Below, piece by piece: positions 25,158 through 34,738 of a stretch of 64,000 nucleotides of DNA (within the stretch, counting starts at the first letter, position 1; every line of letters begins with the position of its first letter). Where the stretch lies: NCBI RefSeq assembly GCF_003852525.1, contig NZ_QAJL01000004.1:686459-750458 (forward strand), written 5' to 3'. The DNA comes from Pedobacter sp. KBW06 (GTDB lineage Bacteria; Bacteroidota; Bacteroidia; Sphingobacteriales; Sphingobacteriaceae). The notes under the pieces are model-generated. The model ran no database searches. It saw only the letters and a program-made list of their open reading frames with translations, and was not told the origin of the DNA. The position numbers and the translations under genes were made by a program.

Positions 25158-27599
25158 ATGAAAACACTTTATTTAAATCTATTTTTTCTCTTTATCAGCT
25201 CAGGAATAGCCATGGCACAAGATAGTGCCGTTCAGGCCACCGTTACCGGAGCGGTCACCGATGAGCAAAAGAAACCTTTGGATTATGCAACAGTGGCCTT
25301 GTTTAACCAGGCGGATTCCTCCCTTGTAAGATCAGCCATTACAGACGCTTCCGGAAAATTTCAGTTTCTGCAAATCAAACCCGGAAATTATTACATAAAG
25401 TCTTCTCTGATGGGGTATTCTACTTCAAAAAGCGAGCTTTTTAAAATAGATGCAAAAAACCTTCATATCAAGCTTCAGGACCTTCGTTTAAATTCAGGGA
25501 GTAAAGACCTCAGCGAAGTTAAGATTACGGCTGTAAAGCCTTTATTTGAGCGAAAAACAGATAAACTGATCATGAATGTAGAGAACAGCAGTTTGATGAC
25601 CGGAAGCACCGCCCTGGAAGTCCTCGAAAAGGCGCCAGGCGTGACGGTAGATCAGAATGACAACATCTCTATGCAAGGCAAACAGGGGGTAATGATTCAG
25701 ATCGATGGAAAGCAAACGTATATGAGCAATGCAGACGTGAGCAACCTCCTCAGAAGCATGCAAAGTTCACAGATAGAAAGTATTGAACTGATTACCAATC
25801 CCTCCGCCAAATATGAGGCTGCAGGAAATTCCGGCATCATCAATATTAAAACCAGGAAAAGTAAAAATGGCGGAACCAACGGGAGTCTTTCCGGAACTTT
25901 GGGTTATGGTCAGAACCTGAATGAAAACGCCAGTTTAAACTTAAACCACCGTTCGGAAAAAGTAAATCTTTTTGGGAACTATAATTTTGGCGGGACCAAG
26001 CGGAACCAGGATATGACCATTGACCGTATTGCCGGGAAGGAAGGCACCCCAAAAACCTATTTTGAACAGTCATCAACGGATCAGCGTAAGAATAACAGTC
26101 ATAATTTTAAGGCGGGAATGGATATTTTCCTGAATAAAAACAATACACTGGGGGTTTTATTCAGTGGTTATGCCAATACCTCAGATGACCTGATGGACAA
26201 TAATACCTGGATTGGCCGCTCTTTCGGTCAGCCTGACTCTGCGGTACTCGCCAAAAACGTCATTCATAGTAATTACCAGAATTATGCTTATAACCTTAAT
26301 TATAAATCCGTTCTGGATACTTCCGGACAGGAAATTACTGCGGATCTGGATTATTCACGTTACCATTCCGGCGACGATGCCAATTATGTCAACCGCTTTA
26401 TATACGCCGATGGGTCAGAACTCAAGCCCACCAGCTTCCTCAGGAACCAGAGTCCTTCCAGGATCAATATTAAAGCCTTTAAAGTGGATTATACCCTGCC
26501 CCTGAATAAGACCATGAAATTGGAAACCGGAATTAAAAGCAGTTCGGTAGAGACGGACAATAATTTTATCGCCGAAGAACTGAAGGATAGTCAATGGAAA
26601 AACGATCCGCTCCGCAGCAACCGGTTTATTTACGATGAAAATGTGAACGCAGCCTATTTTAACCTGAGCAAACAGTTTAAATCCACCAGTGTTCAATTGG
26701 GATTGCGAGCAGAACAGACCAACTCCAAGGGGAATTCCATTACGGAAAACAGGATTACCAAAAGATCATATCTGGACTTTTTCCCCAGTGTATTCGTCAA
26801 TCAAACCCTGACTAAAGACCAGACAATCGGCGTATCTTACAGCAGAAGAATAGACCGTCCGAGTTATGATGCACTGAATCCATTTATCTATTACCTTGAC
26901 CAGTATACTTATAACCAGGGAAATCCCTTCCTCAACCCTCAGTATACCCACAATTTCGAAGCAAATTACACCCTTAAACGCTATTCTCTCAGCCTGAACT
27001 ATAGTGTAGTGAAAGATGTCATTACGGAAGTACTCCTGCCTAACGAAGAAAAAAAGGCGCTGTTCCAGACCAATGCCAACCTTGCCAGGAACGTTGTTTA
27101 CGGAGCGAATTTCAATGTGCCCATCAGCATTTTTAAATGGTGGCAAACCAATAACAACCTCAATGTGTTCCATTTGAAATTTAGCACTCCGGATCTGGCA
27201 GGGAAACCTTTAAATACCTCCAAAAGCTCTTTTGTCATTAAATCACAGCATACTTTTATCATCAATCCGGATCTGAATGCAGAACTGAGTGCGAGGTATG
27301 AGTCCCCGCTGGAATATGGAACTTTATCTATTGGGGAACGTCATGGCATAGACATCGGCATGAGCAAGTCGCTGATGAATAAGAAAATCAATATTAAACT
27401 CGCTTTAAGTGATGTTTTCAATACCCAGGTTACCCGTTTGAGCAGTACCCTTCCGGGGCTCAGCTATAAGCTCTACCAGAAAAATGAAACCCGTGTGGCC
27501 AGAATCACCTTCTCCTATAAATTTGGCAAGAATGAACTTAAGCCCGCAAGGAAAAGGGTTACCGGAGTAGAAGAAGAAAAAGGCAGAATGAAGAATTAA
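25158..27599 (+). CDS. TonB-dependent receptor / outer-membrane beta-barrel family protein
   Basis: An 813-residue outer-membrane protein with signal peptide (MKTLYLNLFFLFISSGIAMAQ), a CarboxypepD_reg-like domain (about 30-110), a plug-like domain with GSTALEVLEKAPGVTVD and a C-terminal beta-barrel of the OMP_b-brl_3 type ending in a phenylalanine-rich strand (RITFSYKFG). No TonB box is evident, and no SusD partner gene follows, so it is not a classical SusCD pair. A GTG-initiated extension from 25104 would place 18 non-signal residues first and was rejected. It ends five bases from the convergent receiver gene without a visible terminator. Confidence 0.88.
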   Translation: MKTLYLNLFFLFISSGIAMAQDSAVQATVTGAVTDEQKKPLDYATVALFNQADSSLVRSAITDASGKFQFLQIKPGNYYIKSSLMGYSTSKSELFKIDAKNLHIKLQDLRLNSGSKDLSEVKITAVKPLFERKTDKLIMNVENSSLMTGSTALEVLEKAPGVTVDQNDNISMQGKQGVMIQIDGKQTYMSNADVSNLLRSMQSSQIESIELITNPSAKYEAAGNSGIINIKTRKSKNGGTNGSLSGTLGYGQNLNENASLNLNHRSEKVNLFGNYNFGGTKRNQDMTIDRIAGKEGTPKTYFEQSSTDQRKNNSHNFKAGMDIFLNKNNTLGVLFSGYANTSDDLMDNNTWIGRSFGQPDSAVLAKNVIHSNYQNYAYNLNYKSVLDTSGQEITADLDYSRYHSGDDANYVNRFIYADGSELKPTSFLRNQSPSRINIKAFKVDYTLPLNKTMKLETGIKSSSVETDNNFIAEELKDSQWKNDPLRSNRFIYDENVNAAYFNLSKQFKSTSVQLGLRAEQTNSKGNSITENRITKRSYLDFFPSVFVNQTLTKDQTIGVSYSRRIDRPSYDALNPFIYYLDQYTYNQGNPFLNPQYTHNFEANYTLKRYSLSLNYSVVKDVITEVLLPNEEKKALFQTNANLARNVVYGANFNVPISIFKWWQTNNNLNVFHLKFSTPDLAGKPLNTSKSSFVIKSQHTFIINPDLNAELSARYESPLEYGTLSIGERHGIDIGMSKSLMNKKINIKLALSDVFNTQVTRLSSTLPGLSYKLYQKNETRVARITFSYKFGKNELKPARKRVTGVEEEKGRMKN

Positions 27600-27604
27600 G
27601 AGGC

Positions 27605-27973
27605 TTAGAGTCCCAGGTGCTTGTTGATGATGTTCTCCAGCTCCTGAATGTCAAATGGCTTTGATAAATAACCATCAGCACCTGCCTGTTCGGCCAATGA
27701 CTTTACATCGTTGTTGGCCGTAAAATAAATCACCGGAATGCCTTTTAAGGTCGGATGTCCTTTCAGCTCCCTGGTCGCATCAATTCCTCCAACATCGGGC
27801 AGCCAGTTGTCCATAAAGATGATATCCGGCATATAGGCCATTACCTGATCTACAATCTGATTAGACGTGGATGATGTTTTAATCTCAAATCCTGCATCTT
27901 CCAGGATAATCGTACATAACTCTAATATGTCAGCGTTATCATCAAATACAAAAACCTTTTTTGAGTTCCCCAT
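27605..27973 (-). CDS. Single-domain response regulator (receiver only)
   Basis: A 122-residue receiver domain without an output domain. The acidic pocket is FDDN near residue 10, the phosphoacceptor aspartate is in IIFMDNWLPD near 55 and the conserved lysine is in LSKPF near 103. It is last in the signalling operon, 14 bases after cheB. It probably acts as a phosphate sink or a protein-interaction switch for the hybrid kinases upstream. Confidence 0.92.
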   Translation of the reverse strand: MGNSKKVFVFDDNADILELCTIILEDAGFEIKTSSTSNQIVDQVMAYMPDIIFMDNWLPDVGGIDATRELKGHPTLKGIPVIYFTANNDVKSLAEQAGADGYLSKPFDIQELENIINKHLGL

Positions 27974-27987
27974 TTATTTTTTTTAAT

Positions 27988-28551
27988 CTAGCGCAGTAAA
28001 TTTATAAATTCTGCAACATCTTCTATGCGTAAAATGCGATCTATTTCAACATGTTTCTTTGCCTGTTCCGGCATGTAAGCAACTTGTGCGGATTCCGGAT
28101 CCTGAATAACCGCCTTTCCCGCCCATGCTTTGACTGTTTTCAGTCCTTTTACCCCATCGGCATTTGAACCGGAAAGCAACAGGCAGACCAGTTTATTTTT
28201 ATAGGCTTCCGCAGCGGTTTGAAAGGTCACATCTATTGCCGGCCTGGAATAATTTACTTTTTCAGAGTAATCCAAAGAAAAGGTACGGTCCATTTCGATC
28301 AGCAGGTGATAGTCTGAAGGTGCAATATATACTGTTCCTGCAACAATTTTTTCTTTCTCATCTGCTTCTTTCACAATGAGTTTTGTCCTGGAAGACAACA
28401 GATCGGGCAATAGTGAGTCTGCGCCATGTTTCCGGTGGATCACAATGATTATTGGAAAAGGAATATCAGGCTGAATTTCCGGAAGCACTTTTAACAGTAC
28501 ATCCAGGCTTCCCGCAGAACCTCCTATAATAAATGCGTCACACATGCTCAT
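27988..28551 (-). CDS. cheB: CheB-type methylesterase domain protein
   Basis: A 187-residue protein comprising the CheB catalytic domain only, with no receiver domain. The catalytic triad is visible: serine in IIGGSAGSLDVL (near 12), histidine in VIHRKHGADS (near 40) and aspartate in LLSGSNADGVKG (near 130). Its ATG shares one base with the cheR stop (TGATG), indicating translational coupling. With no chemoreceptor genes nearby, its esterase or deamidase target is unknown. Confidence 0.92.
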   Translation of the reverse strand: MSMCDAFIIGGSAGSLDVLLKVLPEIQPDIPFPIIIVIHRKHGADSLLPDLLSSRTKLIVKEADEKEKIVAGTVYIAPSDYHLLIEMDRTFSLDYSEKVNYSRPAIDVTFQTAAEAYKNKLVCLLLSGSNADGVKGLKTVKAWAGKAVIQDPESAQVAYMPEQAKKHVEIDRILRIEDVAEFINLLR

Positions 28552-29372
28552 CAGCTAACTTTCCTCCATATTTTATTGGCAGGCAGCCGTTTATATTTTT
28601 TATTAATCGGAGAAAAGTCTATCGTCTCCTTCGTTCCCAATGCCAGGTAGCCCAGGTCTTCCAGGCTTTCGTCAAATAATTCCAGCACATTGTTCTGAAG
28701 GTCCCGGTCAAAATAAATCAGGACATTCCTGCAAAGGATCAGCTGAAATTCATTAAAAGAATGGTCTGAGACGAGGTTGTGTGTAGAGAAGATGATTTTG
28801 CTTTTCAGCTCCTCATCAAACTTTGCAAGGGAATAATTCGCACTGTAATAGCCGGAGAAATCCATCGTTCCACCAGCAGCAATATAGTTTTCTGAATATT
28901 GTTTCATCTGTCCCAGTGAAAACATTCCCTGAGCAGCCTTTTCCAGGACTGAGGGGTTTAAATCTGTCGCGTAAATCAGCGATTTATGCAGCAGGTTCAG
29001 TTCCTTTAAAACGATGGAAATGGAATACGCTTCTTCTCCCGTCGAACAGCCCGCAAGCCAGATCCGGATAAAAGGATATGTTCCAAGTTTCGGAAGAACG
29101 GTTTCCCTCAATGTTTTAAAGAACTGAGGATCCCGAAACATTTCTGTCACATTTACGGTAACCTGTTCTACGAAACGCTTAAAGTAGGCAGAGTCGTTGT
29201 TCACTTTATATCGAAATTCGGCAAAACTCAGGGCTTTATCCAGGGAATAAAGCCTGATGATCCTTCTTTTTAATGATGCTCTGGAATATCCGGTAAAGTC
29301 GTAGCCATACTGTTCCAGAAGATCTGAAAGCAGGATTTCGACTTGTTCATCATTTACAACAGGTAATTCCAA
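28551..29372 (-). CDS. cheR: CheR-type protein-glutamate methyltransferase
   Basis: A 273-residue SAM-dependent methyltransferase. The all-helical N-terminal CheR_N domain (about 1-65) precedes the Rossmann domain with FIRIWLAGCSTGEEAYS near 100-116, a LIYATDLNPSVLEKA strand and the FNEFQLILCRNVLIYFD motif near 205-221. The start is TTG 29372, preceded at good spacing by AAGGAAAT; no in-frame ATG is available nearby. It lies six bases after a receiver gene and is coupled to cheB. The methylated target is not evident. Confidence 0.92.
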   Translation of the reverse strand: MELPVVNDEQVEILLSDLLEQYGYDFTGYSRASLKRRIIRLYSLDKALSFAEFRYKVNNDSAYFKRFVEQVTVNVTEMFRDPQFFKTLRETVLPKLGTYPFIRIWLAGCSTGEEAYSISIVLKELNLLHKSLIYATDLNPSVLEKAAQGMFSLGQMKQYSENYIAAGGTMDFSGYYSANYSLAKFDEELKSKIIFSTHNLVSDHSFNEFQLILCRNVLIYFDRDLQNNVLELFDESLEDLGYLALGTKETIDFSPINKKYKRLPANKIWRKVS

Positions 29373-29378
29373 ATTTCC

Positions 29379-29747
29379 TTAGATATACTGGGTAAGCAAG
29401 CGGGTTAATTCCTCTACATTTATTGGCTTGGAGACATAGCCCACTGCGCCTGCATTGATACAGCGCTCTCTGTCGCCGACCATGGCTTGTGCCGTGACTG
29501 CAATGACCGGAATATCTTTCAATTCAGGATGGTCATTCATTTCTGCCATTGCCTGATATCCGTCCATTCCCGGCATCATCATATCCATTAATACCACTGC
29601 AATTCCTTTCTCTTTTTTCAAAAGGTCAAGGCCTTCTTCTCCTCCGGTTGCAGAGACACATTTATATCCTTTTGCTTTTAGCACTGCTGACAGGGCAAAA
29701 ATATTCCTGTTGTCGTCGTCTACTATTAATATTTTATTATCGGCCAT
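29379..29747 (-). CDS. Single-domain response regulator (receiver only)
   Basis: A 122-residue receiver domain (DDDNRNIFAL near residue 9, phosphoacceptor in VVLMDMMMPGMDG near 55, lysine in VSKPI near 105). It closely resembles the third receiver of the neighbouring hybrid kinase (ADDDVRNIFSL, LMDMMMPEMDG, ISKPVD), suggesting it arose by duplication of that domain. It lies between the 1198-residue kinase (28-base gap) and cheR (six-base gap). Confidence 0.93.
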   Translation of the reverse strand: MADNKILIVDDDNRNIFALSAVLKAKGYKCVSATGGEEGLDLLKKEKGIAVVLMDMMMPGMDGYQAMAEMNDHPELKDIPVIAVTAQAMVGDRERCINAGAVGYVSKPINVEELTRLLTQYI

Positions 29748-29775
29748 ATATTTAAAAATACGGTAAATATTCTAC

Positions 29776-32700
29776 TTAAACTTTATCGTAAAGCCAAACC
29801 CTTAATAAAGAAATCAACTGGTCGATATCTACGGGTTTAGAGATGTAATCGGAGGCACCTGCGGCGATGCATTTCTCACGGTCTCCCATCATTGCTTTGG
29901 CAGTAACAGCCAAAACAGGCAAATGTTTGTAAGCATTGATCTTTCTGATTTCCCTTGTGCTCTCATATCCGTCCATCTCCGGCATCATCATGTCCATGAG
30001 CACAATATCTACCAGTGGATTTTCCCTGAGGATCTGCAGGGCTTCTTTTCCGTCTGTAGCGGCCAATACTTTCATCTTGTGCTGCTCGAGGGCTTTGGTG
30101 AGTGAAAAGATATTCCGGACATCGTCATCCGCAATCAATACGGTTTTATTGTTCAGCACTTCATACAGCCCTCCCAGTCGGTCGGACATTGGTTTTTTAG
30201 CTTTTCCTTCTATTTGTTTTTCCTCCACCAGGTGCAGAAAAAGCCCTGCTTCATCCAGAATTCTCTGGTAAGAATGTGCAGTTTTTACGACGATAGAATC
30301 GGCATATTGTTTAATTCTGATTTCTTCGCCTTTAGAGAGGTTTTTACCCGTAAAAATGATGATCGGCAGATTTTCCAGTCCTTCGCTTTTTTTAATCGTT
30401 TCCAATGTCTCATAAGCATTTTTATCCGGGATGCCCATATCCAGGATGACACAGTCTACTTCCTTTTTATGGAGTGCCCCGATACTTTGTCCGACATTAT
30501 TGACTACTTCTGTCTGAATGTTGTAATTGCTTAAAAAGTAGCTCAATGCTTCTGCGTGTTGTTTATTTTCTTCGACGATCAGCACTTTCTTCGGCGACCG
30601 GCTCAATGCATCTTCCAGTTTCTGAAAGATATTTTTCATTTGTTCCAGTGCGACCGGTTTATTGATAAAATCAACCGCTCCTTTTAAAATGCTTTCTTTC
30701 TTTACTTCCAGCGAAGACATGATGTGTACCGGGATGGGCTTTGTTGCCGGATTGGACTTCAATTCTTCCATCACCTGCCAGCCGTCTTTCACCGGCAACT
30801 GGATGTCGAGTAATATGGCCAGGGGCTTGTATTGATGAGCCAGCTCGATGCCGACATCCCCTCTTACGGCTACAATTCCTTTATAATCTCTTTTTCTGGT
30901 AAAGGTTAAAAGTGTTTTGGCGAAATTGGTATCATCTTCAATGATCAGAATGACCTTGTCTCCCTGCTGAATGTCATGTCGGTCATCTTCGATTTCCTGG
31001 GGAATCTTATCTACCGTAAACCGCTCCTCCTGCGATTCCATTACTTTTTCGACATAGGGCAGCGGGCTGATCAACTCTTCCTCTACGTTATGGTTGATGG
31101 CATCTGCCTGCTTTACCGGTAAAATAAGGGTAAACTCACTTCCAACATGCTCCTTGCTGCTCAGTTCAATCTCACCACCCAATAGTTTGGCCAGCTCCCT
31201 GCTGATGGACAAGCCCAGTCCTGTACCTCCAAAATTGCGGCGGGTAGAACCATCCGCCTGCTGGAAAGCCTCGAAGATTAGTCCTTGCTTATCGGCAGGA
31301 ATGCCGATTCCGGTATCTGTGACCTTAAAGAAGATGAACTTATAGGAATCGTCTTTTTTGATCGTCAGGCTAACGGTTCCTTTACCGGTAAACTTAATAG
31401 CATTAGAAAGCAGGTTTTTCAGCACTTGCTCCAAACGCATCTTATCTGTATTGATATTTGGCAGTCCTTCTTCCGTTTCCACAATCAGCTGCAGTTTTTT
31501 ATACTCTGCCAGCGGTGCAAAAAGGGAACGCATGTCGGTAGAGACTTCTTTCATGCTGACTTCTGCAAACTCCAGTTTCATTTTTCCTGCCTCTATCTTG
31601 GAAAGGTCCAGGATTTCATCGATCAATGCCAGTAATCCCTGGCCCGAGCTCTGAATCACTTCCGCATATTCAATGTATTCCGGATCCAGCTCTTTATTGT
31701 CGGACATCAGCTTGGACAACAACAGGATTGAATTTAAAGGCGTTCTCAATTCATGAGACATATTGGCTAAAAATTCCGATTTGTATTTGGTGCTCTGCTC
31801 CAGCTGTTCTGCTTTATGCTGAATGTCCATGTTTCTTTCCTGGATCAGCTGGTTTTTTTCCTCCAGCAGGCTCGTCCGCTCTTCCAGCTCCTGGTTGCTC
31901 TGCAACAGTTCTTCCTGTTGCACCCTTAACTCTTCCTCAGAAGTCTGAATTTTTTGAGTCTGGGCTTCCAGTTCTGCATTTAATCCTTCCAGTTCACTGT
32001 GTTGTGCCTGTAATTCTTCTGCCTGAGCCTGGGTTTCTTCCAGGAATTCCTGCAGTTTTTTTCTGTTTTGAGAAACATGGATTGCGATTCCGATGTTGAC
32101 AGAAATGTTATTTAAAAATTCAAGTTGCAGGGGGGTAAAGGTATTTAAAGAACCTAACTCTATCACGCCAACGACTTGTTCGTTCCGCAATACCGGTACA
32201 GCAACGACATTTTTTGGTCTGGTATTCCCAGCGGCATAACTGATGGTCATCTCCTGATCAGGAATGTCATTGATCAGGATTTGTTTCGCAGATTTCCATA
32301 CTTGTCCGGCCAGGCCTTCTCCCTGCTTCAGCAGACTTCTTTTGTCCTGATTTAACAGGGCATACCCTGCTATTTGTTCCAGATGGCTTTCGTCTTCCAA
32401 CAGATAAAAAGCTGCCACATGACTTCGGGTATGTGAAACAATGCTTTCTAAAATGTCATTTGCGAGTTCTGGAACATTCTTTTCACCAACCATCTGGTCG
32501 TTCAAACTGGCGATTCCTGATTGTAGCCATTCTTTATCTTCCAGCAATGCGAAAGAATACTGTAAGGATTCGGCCATGGAATTCAGCGAAACTGCCACTT
32601 TTCCAAGGTCATCTTTTTGATCCTGATCCAGTCTGACGTGATAATCTCCTTTTGAAATCTGTGCGGCAAGGTCACGGATCATTTTCACTCTCCGTTCCAC

Positions 32701-33372
32701 TTCCTTATTCACCTCTTTCAGCTCCTCTTCCAGTTTCAGTCTTTCATTAAAATCGGTAGAAACCCTGCGGTAAAAGAAAATGGTAATCAGGATGGCCAAC
32801 AGCGCGGCAATGACAATGAGAATTGGGGTATAACCGGCCAGTTTATTCAAATCCGAAGTACGGTCTTCCAGCAAACGCTTTTCTTCCGTTTCCATACTCT
32901 TAATTACTGCACGGGCACTGTCCATATAGGTTTTACCATTGAGCAATTCAGAGACTGTTACATTTCCTCCACGCTTTTTGATGTCAATTGTCCTTGCAAG
33001 AATGTTCATGCGCTCTTTAATGAGCTCATTTAACCTGACTACATTCTTTTGCTGAACAGGATTATCCCGGGTCAGCACGGCCACATTTTCCAGCAGAGAG
33101 ACGGAGCGTTCAGTAGCCCCGTTATAGGGGTCTAAAAAGACCTGATCACCTGTTAACAGAAATCCACGTTGTCCGGTTTCGGCATCTTTCAGGGTAGAAA
33201 TCACTTCCTCCAGGCCATTGATCACTTCATTGCTATGCTGCACCATTTCAGAGCTCTGAATGAGGCTTCTGATGCTGTTATATGAGGCCAGCGAGCTGAT
33301 AAACAGCAAGAGCAGTGACAGCCCTAATCCAACACGCAGGTTTCCTTTTAAAGATTTTTGCTTATTTTGCAT
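29776..33372 (-). CDS. Hybrid histidine kinase: CHASE3-HAMP-GAF-HisKA-HATPase-3xREC
   Basis: A 1198-residue membrane sensor. In order it has TM1 (about 14-32), a CHASE3-type extracytoplasmic helical domain (about 35-175, with ETGQRGFLLTG), TM2 (181-201), HAMP (about 202-265), GAF (about 285-432) and a long glutamine/glutamate coiled coil (about 440-530). HisKA has His540 (MSHELRTPLN), the HATPase domain has DTGIGIP and GTGLGLSI (about 645-755), and three receivers carry Asp856, Asp978 and Asp1127. The second receiver has KTA rather than KPx at its conserved lysine. It is the core of the Che-like signalling operon. Confidence 0.95.
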   Translation of the reverse strand: MQNKQKSLKGNLRVGLGLSLLLLFISSLASYNSIRSLIQSSEMVQHSNEVINGLEEVISTLKDAETGQRGFLLTGDQVFLDPYNGATERSVSLLENVAVLTRDNPVQQKNVVRLNELIKERMNILARTIDIKKRGGNVTVSELLNGKTYMDSARAVIKSMETEEKRLLEDRTSDLNKLAGYTPILIVIAALLAILITIFFYRRVSTDFNERLKLEEELKEVNKEVERRVKMIRDLAAQISKGDYHVRLDQDQKDDLGKVAVSLNSMAESLQYSFALLEDKEWLQSGIASLNDQMVGEKNVPELANDILESIVSHTRSHVAAFYLLEDESHLEQIAGYALLNQDKRSLLKQGEGLAGQVWKSAKQILINDIPDQEMTISYAAGNTRPKNVVAVPVLRNEQVVGVIELGSLNTFTPLQLEFLNNISVNIGIAIHVSQNRKKLQEFLEETQAQAEELQAQHSELEGLNAELEAQTQKIQTSEEELRVQQEELLQSNQELEERTSLLEEKNQLIQERNMDIQHKAEQLEQSTKYKSEFLANMSHELRTPLNSILLLSKLMSDNKELDPEYIEYAEVIQSSGQGLLALIDEILDLSKIEAGKMKLEFAEVSMKEVSTDMRSLFAPLAEYKKLQLIVETEEGLPNINTDKMRLEQVLKNLLSNAIKFTGKGTVSLTIKKDDSYKFIFFKVTDTGIGIPADKQGLIFEAFQQADGSTRRNFGGTGLGLSISRELAKLLGGEIELSSKEHVGSEFTLILPVKQADAINHNVEEELISPLPYVEKVMESQEERFTVDKIPQEIEDDRHDIQQGDKVILIIEDDTNFAKTLLTFTRKRDYKGIVAVRGDVGIELAHQYKPLAILLDIQLPVKDGWQVMEELKSNPATKPIPVHIMSSLEVKKESILKGAVDFINKPVALEQMKNIFQKLEDALSRSPKKVLIVEENKQHAEALSYFLSNYNIQTEVVNNVGQSIGALHKKEVDCVILDMGIPDKNAYETLETIKKSEGLENLPIIIFTGKNLSKGEEIRIKQYADSIVVKTAHSYQRILDEAGLFLHLVEEKQIEGKAKKPMSDRLGGLYEVLNNKTVLIADDDVRNIFSLTKALEQHKMKVLAATDGKEALQILRENPLVDIVLMDMMMPEMDGYESTREIRKINAYKHLPVLAVTAKAMMGDREKCIAAGASDYISKPVDIDQLISLLRVWLYDKV

Positions 33373-33389
33373 ACTGAGGTTTTGTAGTT

Positions 33390-34514
33390 TTAATCCGAGT
33401 CGGATGTGGACTGTAATGGAATACTAAAATAAAATTCTGATCCTTCTCCGGGAATGCTATGCACCCCTACTTCACCATTGTGTCTTCTGATGATTTCGGC
33501 GGAGATATAGAGTCCGATTCCCAATCCCTGGAAGTGGATGGCCGTCTCTTCTACCCTATAGAATTTTTCAAATACATTCTTTTGCTGGTCGGCATTGATC
33601 CCAATTCCAAAATCTTTGACACCAACATAGACCTGCTCTCCGCGTTCTTCCACCTTGATATGGATCTCGCTGGTTCCCGGAGAATATTTAATTGCATTGG
33701 TTAAGAAATTAATGATCACCTGCTCTATCCGCATCTCATCACCACAAATCTCCCTTTTGGCAGTTCCGGTTTTGATGATCTTAAATTCGGGGTTAGACTG
33801 ATGGATGATTTCTGTAACGCCATCCAGCAAAGTATCCATCATAAATGGCTGTTTATTGAATTTCAGCTTGCCACTTTCAATCTTTGAGATATCCAGCAGA
33901 TCTGTAATGAGCTCATTGAGCTTTTCCAGTTGGACCTGGGCTTTCAGCAAGTGCTTTTTTAAAGTGGGCACATCGCCTTTCTCAATGCTTCTTTCGAGCA
34001 ATTGTACGTATCCTTTAACGCTGGTTAAGGGGGTTTTCAGTTCATGACTGGCGATGCTGATGAATTCATCCTTTTTTCGCTCGGCCTGTTTCCTAAACTC
34101 AATCTCATCCAGTAATGCTTTCTGAATCTCGATCAGTTTCCGGCTTTGCTCATAAATGCGGTAAAAGGTTTTCACCTTTAAAAGCAGGATGTCCATATCA
34201 ACGGGTTTCGTGATATAATCGAGCCCGCCGGAGGAATACCCCTTTGTGATAAATTTATTCTCCGTATTGGCCGCGGAAAGAAAGATGATGGCTGTTTCCC
34301 TTGCTTTGCTGTAGCCGGAGATGGCTTCAGCTACTTCAAATCCGTCCATACCCGGCATCTGTACGTCCAGAATGATCAGTACATATTCATTTTTAAGAAC
34401 TTTTTTTAAGGCCTCTTCTCCTGATGATGCGGTATCTACTTCAAAATTATTTTTCTCCAGAACCTTTTTTAATGAGATCAGGTTCTCGGGAGTATCATCT
34501 ACAATTAGTATCAT
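33390..34514 (-). CDS. Soluble hybrid kinase: REC-HisKA-HATPase
   Basis: A 374-residue cytoplasmic protein with an N-terminal receiver (Asp50 in LIILDVQMPGMDG, lysine in ITKPVD), a helical linker, HisKA with His157 (IASHELKTPLTS) and an HATPase domain (VKDFGIGI, GLGIGLYISAEII). No membrane segment is present. This reversed REC-HK order suits a kinase whose activity is set by phosphorylation from another kinase. It is first in the six-gene operon, 17 bases before the large hybrid kinase. Confidence 0.93.
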   Translation of the reverse strand: MILIVDDTPENLISLKKVLEKNNFEVDTASSGEEALKKVLKNEYVLIILDVQMPGMDGFEVAEAISGYSKARETAIIFLSAANTENKFITKGYSSGGLDYITKPVDMDILLLKVKTFYRIYEQSRKLIEIQKALLDEIEFRKQAERKKDEFISIASHELKTPLTSVKGYVQLLERSIEKGDVPTLKKHLLKAQVQLEKLNELITDLLDISKIESGKLKFNKQPFMMDTLLDGVTEIIHQSNPEFKIIKTGTAKREICGDEMRIEQVIINFLTNAIKYSPGTSEIHIKVEERGEQVYVGVKDFGIGINADQQKNVFEKFYRVEETAIHFQGLGIGLYISAEIIRRHNGEVGVHSIPGEGSEFYFSIPLQSTSDSD

Positions 34515-34738
34515 TATTAAAAATAAATAAGGCTGCTGAATCTCTCAGTTGCCAATGCATAATTGTGCAATAGTTTACTGCTAAAGTTATACAAGTTTGA
34601 AGAATAAAAGATGTTTAGACTTCTTTTATATCAAAAAATTTGCAAATAGTCTGCAGCTTGTCTTCAAATTAAACGCACAGGAAGGTATTATATGATGGAC
34701 ATCCCCTCCTCATGGCTGTTTTATTTGAAAACAGGAAA

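Noticed and set aside
27600..27604. Terminator sought between the TonB receptor and the signalling operon
   Set aside because: Only five bases separate the convergent stops and no hairpin with a T-tract is present.
31626..32099. 157-codon plus-strand frame opposite the hybrid kinase
   Set aside because: Antisense to the coiled coil and GAF regions of a clear kinase, with biased composition produced by that strand.
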